From contig CM039141.1 in the NCBI GenBank assembly GCA_022036555.1, forward strand, positions 4,933,773-4,997,772: DNA of 64,000 bases, in the 5' to 3' direction. Below are positions 43,791 through 55,592 of this stretch, piece by piece. The first letter of the stretch is position 1. The number at the start of each line of letters is the position of its first letter. The notes under the pieces are model-generated. The model did not search any database. It saw only the letters and a program-made list of their open reading frames with translations, and was not told where the DNA came from. The position numbers and the translations under genes were made by a program. This DNA is from Microstegium vimineum. Lineage: Eukaryota > Streptophyta > Magnoliopsida > Poales > Poaceae.

Positions 43791-46384
43791 ATGTCGGCGC
43801 AGGCCGGGACAGGGACGTATTCCCCGGCGGCGGCCGCAGGGGACAAGCGGCGGGAGAGGAAGGAGGAACTGCGGCGCCACCTCGCCGAGGACACCGACTG
43901 GCCCCGGGCCGACGGCCGCTCCTTCCACGACTGCCGGCCAGCGTGTAACTGCCCCACGTTCTCTTTCTAACTGCTCTTACTTGAGGATTTTAGTTGCGTG
44001 CCTTTCATATGAGGTCTTCCTAGCCCCGTACTTATGGTGTTCGACGTTATGCGTGATGAGTGAGGGCGTGTCTGAGCTGCCCCGGACATGGCATTGGCAT
44101 TCGTTGGGTTGAACCACGTTTAGTTACTGTGTCGTTCACTACTTGGGTAGTTGGGTTCCATGCCTCTTTAAACTATCTGTCCCGCGCTTGTATGCCAATG
44201 TGCTCTCCCGTCTTCTAAATTTTGTACCTTTGCCTTCATTTGAACAATACTACCTGTTGTTCTGTGGAGTTGAAACTAGCAGTATTCATTTCTGGATCAT
44301 CGAATTGATTGATTACAATGTGTCTCGCAGTTATGCAAACAGGACCAACTACTGCTGCATCAGGGTCTGCTTATGCGGAATTTGGGAAGACAAAGGTCAT
44401 TGTATCGGTGTAAGTTTAACATCTTTTGATACCACCTGCTTTTTCATAGTACTCTATATGTTTTATGTTTCGGATATCAAATGTTTAAAGCTAGTCTGCT
44501 AGTGTTTCACTTCAATATTACGAACATTATCGTACTCTCCTTGGCCTGTTAAATATTTATATTGGTCTCTTTTGAGTCAAATACATGTACGTTAGGGTCA
44601 GCCAAAGCTGCCCTGTAACTTTTATAAGCACCGGCTTTTCAGTCATTCAGTGTGGTTATTTCATTTGGATCTATGCACATGTATTACTTGTCGGTAAAGT
44701 GACAATCATGGTTTTAGTTTTGTGCTGCTGTGCTCTTACCACTTATGAGTTTAGTTATAAGGTCGATCATTGCTCACTGGAGAAATTACTTGGGCGCTAG
44801 TTTGTGTTTCTTAGCACTCCGATATTTGAATTTCCTCTTATCTGTGAACTTGATGACTTGTGAGATTCAGATTCTTTATTATCTTGAATCTGCCTTATTG
44901 GTTGATCACTCCTCTTTCTTGAATGATTACCTTCATAGGTTTGGACCAAGGGAAAGTAAGAAAGCAATGTTGTACAGTGATGTTGGTAGGCTCAATTGCA
45001 ATGTGAGCTATACAACATTTGCCACTCCAGTGCGTGGACAGGTATACCATGTACTTACCTCTCGTGTCTCAGTTTGGACTAACTGTTGGAGTGTTGGGAG
45101 GTATTTGGTGTTGATTGCATTCATCTTATTTCTAGGGAGCAGACAACAAAGAGTATTCATCGATGCTTCATAAAGCTTTGGAAGGCGCAGTAATGCTACA
45201 TACTTTTCCAAAGACCACTGTTGATGTTTTTGCCTTGGTTCTTGAGTCTGGTGGCAGTATGATACTATTCTAACTTTGATCTTTTTGTGAAAAGTATAAT
45301 ACACTAGATTTTTTTTTCTTTTGCTCAGTAGTCTAGTACATGTGTGGAAGTTCTGTTCATGTTTAAGTAGGAAGAAATTGAAATGCTTGTCATCTTCGTA
45401 ACATGCTAGAGCCTCTAATAGTCTTGGTGTTATGAGTTAAACTGGGAGCTAACTCATATAAATGGCAAATACATAGTTTGAACGTGTTATACATAGTATT
45501 TGCTTATTTACAAAATTGTACTCCCTATATTTCAAATTATAAAACGTTTTGACTTTTCTAGATTCATAGCTTTTGCTATGTACTTAGATATACACTATGT
45601 CTAGATGCAGAGCAAAGGTAATGTATCTAAAAAAGGCAAAACGTCTTATAATTCAGAATGAGGGAGTATGAGGTTAATCTGTTCTGAGTTTGAGTTATTC
45701 TTAATTCTGTCAGATATTGCTAATTTGTAGGTAGAAATGATGGTACACTTTTTCTTTAAAAAAAAACAGACAGTTTTACAGCGCATCTTCGATGGAAACC
45801 TTTTTTCTATGACCATTTCGTTCTGCATAAGTTTCCTTGTTTAAAAGGTTGGACCTTACTTGCAGTTGTTTCATTTCAGGTGATCTTCCCATCATTATAT
45901 CATGCGCTAGTCTTGCACTGGCAGATGCTGGAATCATGATGTATGACCTTGTTACATCTGTATCGGTGGTATGGCCCCATGCTGCCTCTGCTCTATGATA
46001 CTCGCACCTAAACCATCAATTAGTTAAACTTGGGGATGACCAGATTTTTACTTCTTTGTCCAGTCCTCTTTCAGAAAGAACATCATCATCGATCCAACCT
46101 CAGACGAGGAAGCATGGCAAGATGGAAGCCTTGTGGTGGCTTTCATGCCAGCCCGCAAGGAGATCACACAACTCACGCTCACCGGAGAGTGGAGTGATGG
46201 CAGAATAACCAATGTATGGAGAGCTTACACTGCGTTAGAAGAGATGGTATCAAAGTTGTAGCTAGTAATAACATATTGTTTCCTTTGTCAACAGGCAGTA
46301 GAGCTCTGTATGGATGCTTGCAGTAAGCTCGGTGACATATTGCGTGACCGCTTGAAAGACACCGCCACCTTGACGAGTGATTGA
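43791..46384 (+). CDS. MTR3: Exosome core subunit MTR3 (RNase PH-like)
   Basis: Seven exons in frame give 261 aa: 43791-43944, 44331-44409, 44939-45041, 45136-45256, 45880-45968, 46064-46213, 46295-46384. MTR3 is one of six RNase PH-fold subunits forming the ring of the RNA exosome, which processes and degrades RNA in nucleus and cytoplasm. The protein starts MSAQAGTGTYSP and has a basic helix (DKRRERKEELRRH). The RNase PH domain follows: GRSFHDCRP, AASGSAYAEFGKTKVIVSV, GPRESKKAMLYSDVGRLNC, and SCASLALADAGIMMYDLV, which is typical of MTR3. The last exons carry VAFMPARKEITQLTLTGEW. It may also be annotated as RRP41-like; the ALADAG-x-MYDL block supports MTR3. In animal and yeast relatives the ring subunits are catalytically inert. 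Confidence 0.9.
45521..45666. mobile_element. Stowaway MITE in an MTR3 intron, 146 bp
   Basis: The ends are CTCCCTATATTTCAAATTAT and the reverse complement of ATAATTCAGAATGAGGGAG, flanked by TA on both sides (45519-45520 and 45667-45668). It lies in the intron between exons 4 and 5. Confidence 0.85.
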
Positions 46385-47087
46385 CGTGGCAGAGGCAACA
46401 TTGCAACAACAGATATCCTTAGCTGTACAAATTCTGTAGGCAAGGGAAGGGAGGATGGTATGCCTGATGTTTTGAGTGAGCATGCATGGTTAATGATGAT
46501 TGTCTCCATGGCAAAAGGGTGAACTGTGAATCTGGGAAGAAATTGCAGGGCAGTGTGTATTTGCCATGTAACGCACTCCTGACTTTTGTGACCTTTGGCT
46601 TCATGTAGCATCTGTATCTTTCTTTTTCTGCTTACTGTAATACTTCTTGTTCTACGATGATTTGGATTCTTTTGATACTGCACTTAATTTTTTGGTTCTA
46701 CGATGACTTGGATTCTTTTGATACTGCCCTTAATTTTTGGTTCGGGTGAGAAAAGCATTTTGCCGCTCTTGAGATTTTTACCCACTTGCTTCCACGTGTT
46801 TTAGGTCTAATTCAGAGATGGTAAATTTCACATGATTTGCTATGTGACATTTCTAGCCTAGTGAAGCCCTTGCTAGTGACGATTTACAAGTTGCAAACTT
46901 GCAACGTCCGTTGCGCTACGCGGTAGCAGCTCGACCAGCAACACAATCGGCCAGTCTTACTTGCACTGACAGTGGGCCACACGTTCTCATCCTCTTCCCA
47001 GCACCACAAAAATATCTCGATTCTGGCAAATATCCGAACAGCCAGGCGCAAGCGCAAGCCGTTACCCATCCCGTGGGCCGTGGGCCG
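46385..47087. other. Intergenic region between MTR3 and the chloroplast RNP gene
   Basis: It holds the MTR3 3' UTR and the promoter of the downstream gene. A 37-bp near-duplicate containing GATTCTTTTGATACTGC is repeated near 46660 and 46710. No gene is supported. Confidence 0.45.
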
Positions 47088-47096
47088 TATATATAA
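47070..47096 (+). promoter_or_regulatory. Two site II-like elements and TATA box of the chloroplast RNP gene
   Basis: Two tandem GTGGGCCG words (about 47073-47087) are immediately followed by TATATATAA (47088-47096). The ATG is at 47202. TGGGCC-type elements bind TCP factors in promoters of growth-related and organelle genes. Confidence 0.7.
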
Positions 47097-47201
47097 ACCC
47101 CCTCACTCCCCAGTCCTCCTGTGCCATCGCCATTCACCGCCAGCTCTCTGCAAGCCCCCGGAACCTTATCACCAAATCCTCATCCCTTCGCGAGCGCAGT
47201 G

Positions 47202-48776
47202 ATGGCGGCCGCGCTCTTCTCCACCTCGCTCTCGCCCCGCTTCCTCGCCCTATCCACCCCGAAGCCGGCTGCACCCGCGGCCTCAGCCTTCCTCCCCTTC
47301 AGGCTGCCGCTTCTTCGCGCTGTGTCGGCGCCGGGGAGGCGGGTTTTCGAGCCCGTGGCCGTCGCGGTGTCGTCAGATTACGAGACCGAGGGCGCGGAGC
47401 AGGAGGAGGGGGAGGGAGCCGAGGAGTTCTCCGAGGACCTGAAGCTGTTCGTCGGCAACCTGCCGTTCAACGTCGACAGCGCGCAGCTCGCCGGGCTCTT
47501 CGAGCAGGCCGGCTCCGTCGAGATGGTCGAGGTATATACAAGTTTTCCGGTCCTCGTATACTAGTCGTCAGTTGAGTTTACTTGTAATTCAAATTGTACT
47601 CGTATTTGAAAATTACAAATTTCTGCCTACTGTACCTTCTATTTTTTTACAATTGGGCTGGTTCGAATTAAGTTAGATTTACATGCAGTTTAAATATCTA
47701 AAAAATGTCTAAATTGGTTCCGTACTACAGTAAATACTAAATTAGTAAATAGTTGCAAGAACTGTCATTTTTATTCAAATTGTCAATTCCAACACATAGC
47801 TGCATGCATGCTTTAAATTTTTTGTGATCGAATACCCTAAGATTTCTTTGTGTTTTAGGTTGTATATGACAGAATGACTGGACGGAGCCGTGGATTTGGA
47901 TTCGTGACAATGTCTTCAGCTGAAGAAGCCGGAGCTGCTGTCGAGCAATTCAACGGTTATGTGAGGATACTTCCCCTCTTTTAAGCTAACTGTCTCTTGC
48001 TATGCTTTTGAATTTGATGATCAGCTATTTAACTGAAGGAAAATATGCAGCGGTACTGATAAGACAGGGGTCTACACTAGGTTATAATGCTGGTGTTTTG
48101 TGCCTGGTCTTAGGATTTTCAGATTCAGGGTTTGCACCAAAGTTTGCAATACTGAAAAACCTGAAATCAGAATCGTACCTTATAACTAATCATTGCTCAT
48201 AGTTTCTGGCTAGCTGTTCGGGACTGAATTGCTTCTATTGAGTGCATACTGTGTCACATTGATTGCAGATGATTCTTGACTAATTAACCTTGCCTCGCAA
48301 ACAGACATTTCAAGGAAGACCACTGAGGGTGAACTGTGGACCACCGCCGCCTAGAGATGATACCATACCAAGAGCGCCAAGGGGTGGCGGTGGCGGTGGC
48401 GGTGGTGGTAGCTTTGCCGATTCAGGGAACAAGGTCTACGTGGGGAACCTTGCATGGGGCGTTGACAACTCGACTCTGGAGAACCTATTCAGTGAGCAAG
48501 GGCAGGTGCTTGATGCTAAGGTCATCTATGACAGGGAGAGCGGCAGGTCAAGGGGGTTTGGTTTCGTCACCTATGGCTCAGCCGCGGAGGTCAACAAGGC
48601 CATATCAAAGCTTGATGGCATTGTAAGTTCTATGCCATTTTGTTCCTTTTGCGTATCTTGTACATTTCTGCACATAGAGTATCTGCTAATCTGAATATTT
48701 TATCATAATGCAGGACTTGGATGGTAGACAGATCCGAGTTACGGTTGCAGAATCAAAGCCGAGGCGTGAATTTTGA
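47202..48776 (+). CDS. Chloroplast ribonucleoprotein with two RRMs (cp28/cp29/cp31 type)
   Basis: Four exons in frame give 270 aa: 47202-47531, 47859-47960, 48305-48622, 48714-48776. These nucleus-encoded proteins bind chloroplast mRNAs and support their stability and editing. The N-terminus (MAAALFSTSLSPRFLALST) is Ser/Ala-rich and low in acidic residues, a likely plastid transit peptide of about 50-60 aa. A Glu-rich acidic segment follows (EGAEQEEGEGAEEF), which is characteristic of cpRNPs. RRM1 has RNP2 LFVGNL and RNP1 RGFGFVTM. A Gly-rich spacer with about nine consecutive Gly residues joins it to RRM2, with RNP2 VYVGNL and RNP1 RGFGFVTY. The C-terminus is ESKPRREF. Exon 1 ends inside RRM1. 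The subtype within the family is not resolved. Confidence 0.93.
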
Positions 48777-51080
48777 GATTTTGTTAAGGTGGTCTAGGGT
48801 TTAATAGTGTGTTTCACGAGTTTTAGTTTGTAGCGTCTATTCTTTCCTCCATATGAGTAACACGAAGATGCTGATAACGGGAGAAAGGAAGTGAAATTGC
48901 TGTACACAGGAAAATATTTTTCCCAGCCCTACAATGAACTCACCCTCTTATGCTCATTGCGCCTTCAAACAGAAGTGGAAATCTTAACAAAGTTGTGCCA
49001 CATGGGTAGATAACAGGCAGTCAAGACCACTTTTTTCTGAATGTTCGTGATGAGATGTATGAATGTATCGTCTATCGTGTATGATCCTCCTGGAAAGATG
49101 AATTTATTTGTTTCAGATGTTGGCAATTCAAACCTCCCTGCCATCGTCTATTTACTAAGTTATATCGGCCTTGTTCATCAGCATTATTTAACAGTAGTTT
49201 TTAGCGGACGAACAATATTTCTCTGACAACACATTTATATAAACTTTTAGCATTAGTCGAATTTCAGCGAAACGAACGGATTCTAATCTTTGACTGTCGT
49301 TCTGTTGTACCGCCCAGATTGTCTATTTATTGCCTGATGGATATTCATATGCCCACACAATGGTATCCCTGTCCCTGGTGAGGTAGGGTGAAAACTTTAA
49401 GCTCTACAAAAAAAAAATGTATTCAGTTCAAAATGAAAATCGACTTTGCGTAAAGAACTCTACAAAAGTTTTGAACTCAGTGTTGTTGTGGAAGCATTGA
49501 AATAGCTATGTGTTTGACGCCTGTTTGAGTTAACGGTGCTTCTCCAAATACCCGGTTGGTGTATTCGGATTTCAAATATGAAAACAGAGTTTTGTAGTTG
49601 GCCCTTGGAAGGAGCAAAGAGCCAAAGAGGTTGAGTTCTCTATGGCCTTATGCCCTTATCCCACTAGGTCGTCTATCCATGTTCTAACTTCTAAGGCATC
49701 TACGCACACGTGAATTTAGTTTTTGGTAATTCTTCTCGATGCGTGTTGGTAGTGTTTTTGTTTTTCTCTATTTGTTTTCTGTTTTTGTTTTTTACAATTG
49801 GTGTTGTACTGCTGTTTTTTAATCTTTTTCTCCAATGTAGATGTAAAGAAGAAAAATATCTCTTTTACCTCATCTTAGATCAGTTGGTTGGGTTCCTTAT
49901 GGTGTAACCTGTCCATCTGGGTTTAAGTTCTTGACTTGGCACGCGTGCTCGTATTTTCCTTGTTTTATTTCAGGATTGGTAGGTGACGTCCCCGTCAACA
50001 GCGAGACATCTGTGGTGATTCCGCCAATCTCGAGATCAGCCGACTCAGTCCTCTTGTCCACTCGAATTCAAGTCATCGACTTGGCAAGGGTGCTCACATT
50101 TTCCATTATTTATTTCATGATTGGTAGGTCACGTCCTCATCAATAACGAGACAATAACGAGACGTCCGTGGTGACTTCGTTAATCTTGATATCTGTCAGC
50201 TCAATTGTTCGAAGATTGTTATAGGAATAGAGCTAACATACATAACCGTCACCAGAGTTCAACTCACTTAATTCTCAGAACCGTTTCAAATTTCAATAAA
50301 CTCCTTGCATGTTGTAAAAAAAACTCCTTGCATTGGTTAGAAATGGTTTCCAAGGTGGTTTTATCGTTTTTTACTAAACGGAATTCAAAAACACCTTACA
50401 AGTTTTTTAAAATCGAGAAAAAATGTCTCTAAACTTCTAAGAAGTCAGGAGAAAGTCATGGAGATAGATTAGGGAACCTGAAATTCAGATAAAATATTTA
50501 TAAATCACGAAAAGATCTCTATTTTTTAAAAAAATATTTAGCTTTAGAAAAAAATGGAAAGTTATCTAGAAAAAACTAAAAAAAATCCAAAGTATTCTAA
50601 TTGATGTCTAAATGTCCTTTTAAAACTTTTGCCAACAAAACAGAAGAGGCAACCAATATGAATGTATTCAACATTGATGTATGTTGGCATTGCATGCTAG
50701 CTGCATCTTATGTTTTTTTTTCCTGAGACAAAATCTTGTGATTTTGTTGTGGAAAGTTTTTAATGCACATGGGCATGGACTATAATTTTTGAACTCTATC
50801 TATTTTTATAATATTTATTTCTATTTTACAAGGGTTACTCCTTGGAAACTTCTAGATGTATTTCACGATCTCTAGATAATTTATTTGTGTTTCTTGTGTC
50901 CCAATGCATATCTATATTTTTTTTATCATGGTATCTTATGCTTAGAGAAAATTTTCTGTTTAAAAGTCCTATCGGGTGTTTATAAAATTTAAACTAAAAA
51001 ATAAAAGGATTGAAAACCACTTTTATTTGGGCAAGGAAGGTAATTAATTTGGTTACTAGTTCAGAGGTAAATAATTTTTC
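48777..51080. other. Intergenic region with an imperfect duplication
   Basis: No gene is supported over about 2.3 kb. An imperfect repeat of about 110-150 bp occurs at about 49930-50035 and 50080-50190; both copies contain GACTTGGCA, GATTGGTAGGT and a GAGAC-GTCCGTGGTGA-like stretch. The remainder is AT-rich. Confidence 0.5.
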
Positions 51081-51287
51081 CTCATGCATTTTTTTTTTGG
51101 TATGGAACTCTCTAAACGAGCTGAGCAAAAGGAGCAGGCCAGCAGCGACCCAACAGCCCATGAGGATGAGGCCCAGTCCAATCGGCGCGGACGGACAGAT
51201 TCCATTCGCCTCCCATCCATTTCTCACCAGAAGCGAAGCCGGAGGCGGAGGAGGAAGGAGATCTCGAGCAAGCCGGAGGCGGAGAAG

Positions 51288-51458
51288 ATGAAGACATTCG
51301 ACCCGTGGCCGGTCTTCTTCCGCCGGGAGTGGAGGCGCAACTGGCCCTTCCTCACGGGGTTCGCCATCACCGGCTTCCTCATCACCAAGATGACGGCCAA
51401 CTTCACCGAGGAGGACCTCAAGAACTCCAAGTTCGTCCAGGAGCACAAGAGGCACTGA
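51288..51458 (+). CDS. Mitochondrial ATP synthase 6-kDa small subunit
   Basis: A single coding exon of 56 aa begins MKTFDPWPVFFRREWRRNWP and contains FLTGFAITGFLITKM, a single membrane helix, then FTEEDLKNSKFVQEHKRH. This closely fits the plant-conserved 6-kDa subunit of the mitochondrial F1Fo ATP synthase (ATP synthase small subunit 6), a membrane-stalk accessory protein. The frame is open further upstream, but the conserved protein starts at this Met. A donor at 51467 and an acceptor before 53010 suggest that a 1.54-kb intron splits the 3' UTR, which would end shortly after 53010 (GTGAAGGAGTTGTGCC). The intron is inferred from sequence alone. Confidence 0.88.
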   Translation: MKTFDPWPVFFRREWRRNWPFLTGFAITGFLITKMTANFTEEDLKNSKFVQEHKRH

Positions 51459-51466
51459 AGAACCTG

Positions 51467-53009
51467 GTGAGGCCCCGATCCGCTCTTACCCGTCCCAGTC
51501 TCTACATACTACGTAGATCTGCATCTGCGCTCCTCTGGCCTTGGTTGGATTCCTCGCAACCTCGTCGGATTCCGAGTGCTACTCGTCGTGTCAAAAAAAA
51601 AAAAAAAACCTGGCGATCGGACAACCGCACCCGCACCGGTGCGGCGATGTCTATGTATAACACTTGACCCCCTTCAATGACCTTATACTCATTTCATATA
51701 GCAGATTTTGTTGGGTATACCCAAATTTTTGTTTTGGCCTAATTTTCGTTGATGTTTACAACCTACAATTTGACCAGTAAAAGCATGCTAACTACTTTGT
51801 CTGTTGATATCCTTGAGGAGTTGGAGGATTGAGCTTGAGCAGTTGGGCGCCACGTACCAGCAAGCCAAGCATAAACTAGTGAACTCCATTGTCCTTGTCT
51901 CAAAGGAAATAATGACGAGGAAAAAGTATTTAACTCCATCGCCATGTTCAGTTTTGTAGCCCTGCACAATATGAAATGAAATAGGAGCCTGTTTTCGATG
52001 GTTTCCCAGTTTGCTGGTCCAGTCCATCCAAATAGATGGAACATATGAATTCATGAACTGTTTGCTGACCAACAAGGAAACAGATCTTGCTTTGTTGAAA
52101 ACAGTGAGCAGCAATGCTCCAAATCCATCTAACTGAATGAAACCAGTGATTTGAACTTTCAACTCATCGTAAAAGGAAAACAGAATTTTCTGACAAGAAC
52201 GGCCCTGACTTAAAAATTGAAATACATCTCTGCACTCCAAATTCCCTTAGTAGCAATTCAGTCATCCAATTTCACATCTCTCAGGGTTGCACATAACTAG
52301 AAAATGTTTCTCCTCTTTCAGATTTCTTAACATTTCCTAACAGAACATGGCCATCACCCTTTTACTCAACTGATACCAAGATCATTGTGTTCTTTTAGTT
52401 TCTGTTCCTATATTATAGTCAGCATCTCACTTGAGAATACAATGCAAGGGTGTAATTTTGCATTAAACAGTGCATTAGCTAGCACTTGTGAAGGATTCGC
52501 TGACGGCCAAAAGGGGACACCAACTGGTAGTTGTTTGTGTTTTTGTTCACATGTTAAGCAATCTATGATTTATTTATGGTAAAAAGGTGTTAACAAGGTT
52601 TCTTGTATTGTGGAACCTATAATGAGGACTCTACAGGAAGCCTTGCAAAACCAAACCAAAACCATGGTCAGCAACTGAATCCTTACCTAAATTATATGTG
52701 TTCCTGGCTTCATATTTTGCAAATGAAACTGGACATTAATTGTTGGTTTTGAGATGTCCATGGGTAGAATTAAACTCTCAAAATGTAAAAGAGCATTGAC
52801 ATTAGATTCTAGTAGTGCTGGGAGGATCACCTATGTTTATCACTTACCAGTTGTCATGGCTAAAAGCCACACTTCACATTATTGTCTGTGCCCTGTTTAC
52901 CACTGCTTACTTGCTCGTGCCATTCACAGCCCCTTGTGCATTTGAGACCCCATACCTGTCCCTACTCCCTACAGTTTTGTGAAATCCTAACGCTTACATT
53001 CCCTTGCAG
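51467..53009 (+). other. Probable 3'-UTR intron of the ATP synthase small-subunit gene
   Basis: A GT donor (CTGGTGAGG) lies 9 bp after the stop codon. A pyrimidine-rich tract with CCCTTGCAG lies at the far end. No coding region is supported inside. An A-run of about 17 bases occurs near 51592. Confidence 0.55.
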
Positions 53010-54129
53010 GTGAAGGAGTTGTGCCAGAAACGCCTGTTTGGCGAGCCAGTTCTGTTATGCTTTTGAATGAAAAAATAGACCCCTCTTTTTCATTTTTCTT
53101 AATCGGAATGCTTGTACTGCTCCATTTTTAATGTAATAAGAGGCAAATGAATTGAGCCAACAGCAATCAGCTTCTGATTGAAAAATATCGATGTGTGGCC
53201 TGGGTGTTCTGGGATTGCATTTAATCCTGTAATTTGGTGGTGAAAATGAAGATTTTGCTATATGATTGGAGCATATTTGAAAATGAGTGGTGGAGAGAGC
53301 ATGTATGATTGTATGGCCTTTAGCACTGCAACGTACAAATTGTGAAGCAGAGAGGTGTTGTACCATGACTATCATGAGAGTTATTTGTAAAAATCATTCC
53401 CTCCCATACATGAATCGGGTACGGAAGGAGCTAATTTTCAGGGGCTGTTTGATAGCAGAATTGGATTCTTTTCTCGCTAGAATCAGTTGAAACACTTTCA
53501 GACAGACGGTATTGTGGCATGGATTTCGGAGCTTTTCTTGGTAAAAAGTTAGAAACGGCCTGTGGGTAGTTTTGCATGGATTCTTTTTTTTTCTAGTTAA
53601 TCTTTTTAAGTGATATAAATAGGAATCCCGTCACAGCATAACGGCGAAGCAAATAGAAATGAGCTGTGCACCTCTGTTCGCTTAGGTTATCCTCCCCTTT
53701 AAACTTTGGAGCTAAAGTTTCAAAGCTAAAACTTCAAAAAGGTAGTTTGAAATTAGCTCTAAACTTTAACTCACCTCACATTAGAGACTTTATAGCTAAA
53801 GCTCTAAATAGGTAGTCTAGAATTAGCTCTAAACTTTAGCTCATCTTACATTAAAGTTTTAGAAACAAAAATGAACTAAAATATTCTAAAGTTTTGAGGC
53901 CTCAAAATTTAGAGGTAGGATTCCCTTAGCTTATAAGACATAATAGAGACTATTTTTTCCTCTCACAATAAATCAACTCTATAAATCAGCCACAGTTGCA
54001 ATAAGTCCTGATCAATATGCAGATTCACCCATAATTCTATTTTTCTCTCACAATAAATCAACTCTATAAATCAACCACAATCGCAATAAATCCTGATCAG
54101 TACGCAGATTTGCCCATAATTGTACTGAA

Positions 54130-54620
54130 ACCAACGACAAATATTTGCTCCGTTCCAAAATAGATGACATTATAAAATACGTGTAGGTTAAACTTTATCA
54201 ACTTTGAATAACTTTGTAGAAAATGTATGCAACATTTATATCTCCAAATAAATTTATTATAAAAGTATACTCTTGTATCCATATTAGTTGTCGTTTTGGA
54301 CAAAGTTTGAGTTAAACATTGAGAATATAAATCACGGATAACTTTTAAGTTGTTGTGTTTGAAAAAAATAAAAATTATATCAATAGTTTTGTCTTAAAAA
54401 TACTTTCATACAAATATACATATATATTATATTTTAATAAATATTTTTCAAAAAATTAAGCAGTCAAAGTTTCGCTTTAAAGATCGTATCACTGTTCAAA
54501 ACGACAACTAATACAAATACGAGAGAATACTTAACCATCTATCTAATGATACTAATTATGTATTATAAATACTAATATTCTTCTATATAGGTCAAAGTTT
54601 AAAAAGACTGATTTATCGGG
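54130..54620. mobile_element. Nested Stowaway-like MITEs
   Basis: An inner element (about 54270-54527) has inverted repeats ATTAGTTGTCGTTTTG at its left and CAAAACGACAACTAAT at its right, bounded by TA. It interrupts an older element whose left part (CTCCGTTCCAAAATAGATGA) and right part (GGTCAAAGTTTAAAAAGAC) flank it. Confidence 0.7.
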
Positions 54621-54658
54621 AAGCGAGAACTTTTTTTTATTTTTGGACAGAGGACCAT

Positions 54659-54890
54659 GAGCCTGTTTAGATCGCTTCAAAATTCCAAAATTTTACAAGA
54701 TTTCATCTTTTGACGCATGTATATAGTATTAAATATAGATAAAAAAATAAGTAATTATACGGTTTGTCTATAATTTGCGAGATGATTCTTTTGAGTCTAG
54801 CTATTTTATTGTTGGACAATAATTACCAAATATAAATAAAAACGCTATACAGGCGTATATATCAGTTATATTGTAAATACTCTTTGGCAA
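54659..54890. mobile_element. Remnant of an abundant grass MITE
   Basis: The left end GAGCCTGTTTAGATCG, the internal word ATTAAATATAGATAAAAAAATA and TTGGACAATAATTACCAAATA match the pattern of a very common grass MITE family as I know it. The right end is degenerate, so limits are approximate. Confidence 0.5.
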
Positions 54891-55036
54891 ACCCTTCCAA
54901 AATGCACAGATCCATCCTAATCTTCTCCTTGGAACTCGAACTGTGATCTTTAAAAAGATTAACCAAAGCAAACCCCTCGCCCCTACGCAAACCTCGATAC
55001 CTTCGCCTTCTCCGCCCGCGCCGTCCGTCTCCGTCG

Positions 55037-55544
55037 ATGGCGACGGAGATTCCGGCGCAGGTGCGCCGCTACTGGCTGCCGATACTCCTATTCACCGCCG
55101 GATTCCTCTTCCAGGTCCTCGTCCTGCCTCGCCACTTCCCGGCCACCCACTACGACGGTGAGAGCCCCTCCGCCGTCCCCACTCCCGCTTCGCGCTCTCC
55201 GATTCGGCCACGTTCTGACTTCTGAAACTGGTTATTTGGATTGGTCGTGCTGTGTGGTTTGCAGTGCTGGGAGTCCAGAGGTTCGCGCCGGTCGAGCGGG
55301 TTGTGGAGGCCTACGAGTCGCTCTCCAAGGAGTGGTGAGTGCGATCGATGCAACTGATTGGTAGCTTCTGGTTGAATTGATTTGGAAGTTGCGACTGATT
55401 GATAGCTTCTGGTTGAATTGATTTGGAAGTGTGGTTTGTTATGTGGAGTTCGTTCTGGGAAGTGCAGTTATTCGACTATTGCAATTGCAAGTCGTAACGG
55501 GGTAATCTAGTTGGAGTTTACGAGTTTGGTGGTGTTTCTGCACT

Positions 55545-55592
<48 letters not shown>

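Larger units (their letters stand above)
53080..54920. other. Intergenic region rich in MITEs
   Basis: An imperfect repeat at about 53700-53860 contains TTAGCTCTAAACTTTA several times. A pair of about 60-bp direct repeats with CACAATAAATCAACTCTATAAATCA occurs near 53965 and 54050. MITEs fill 54130-54900. No gene is supported. Confidence 0.5.
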
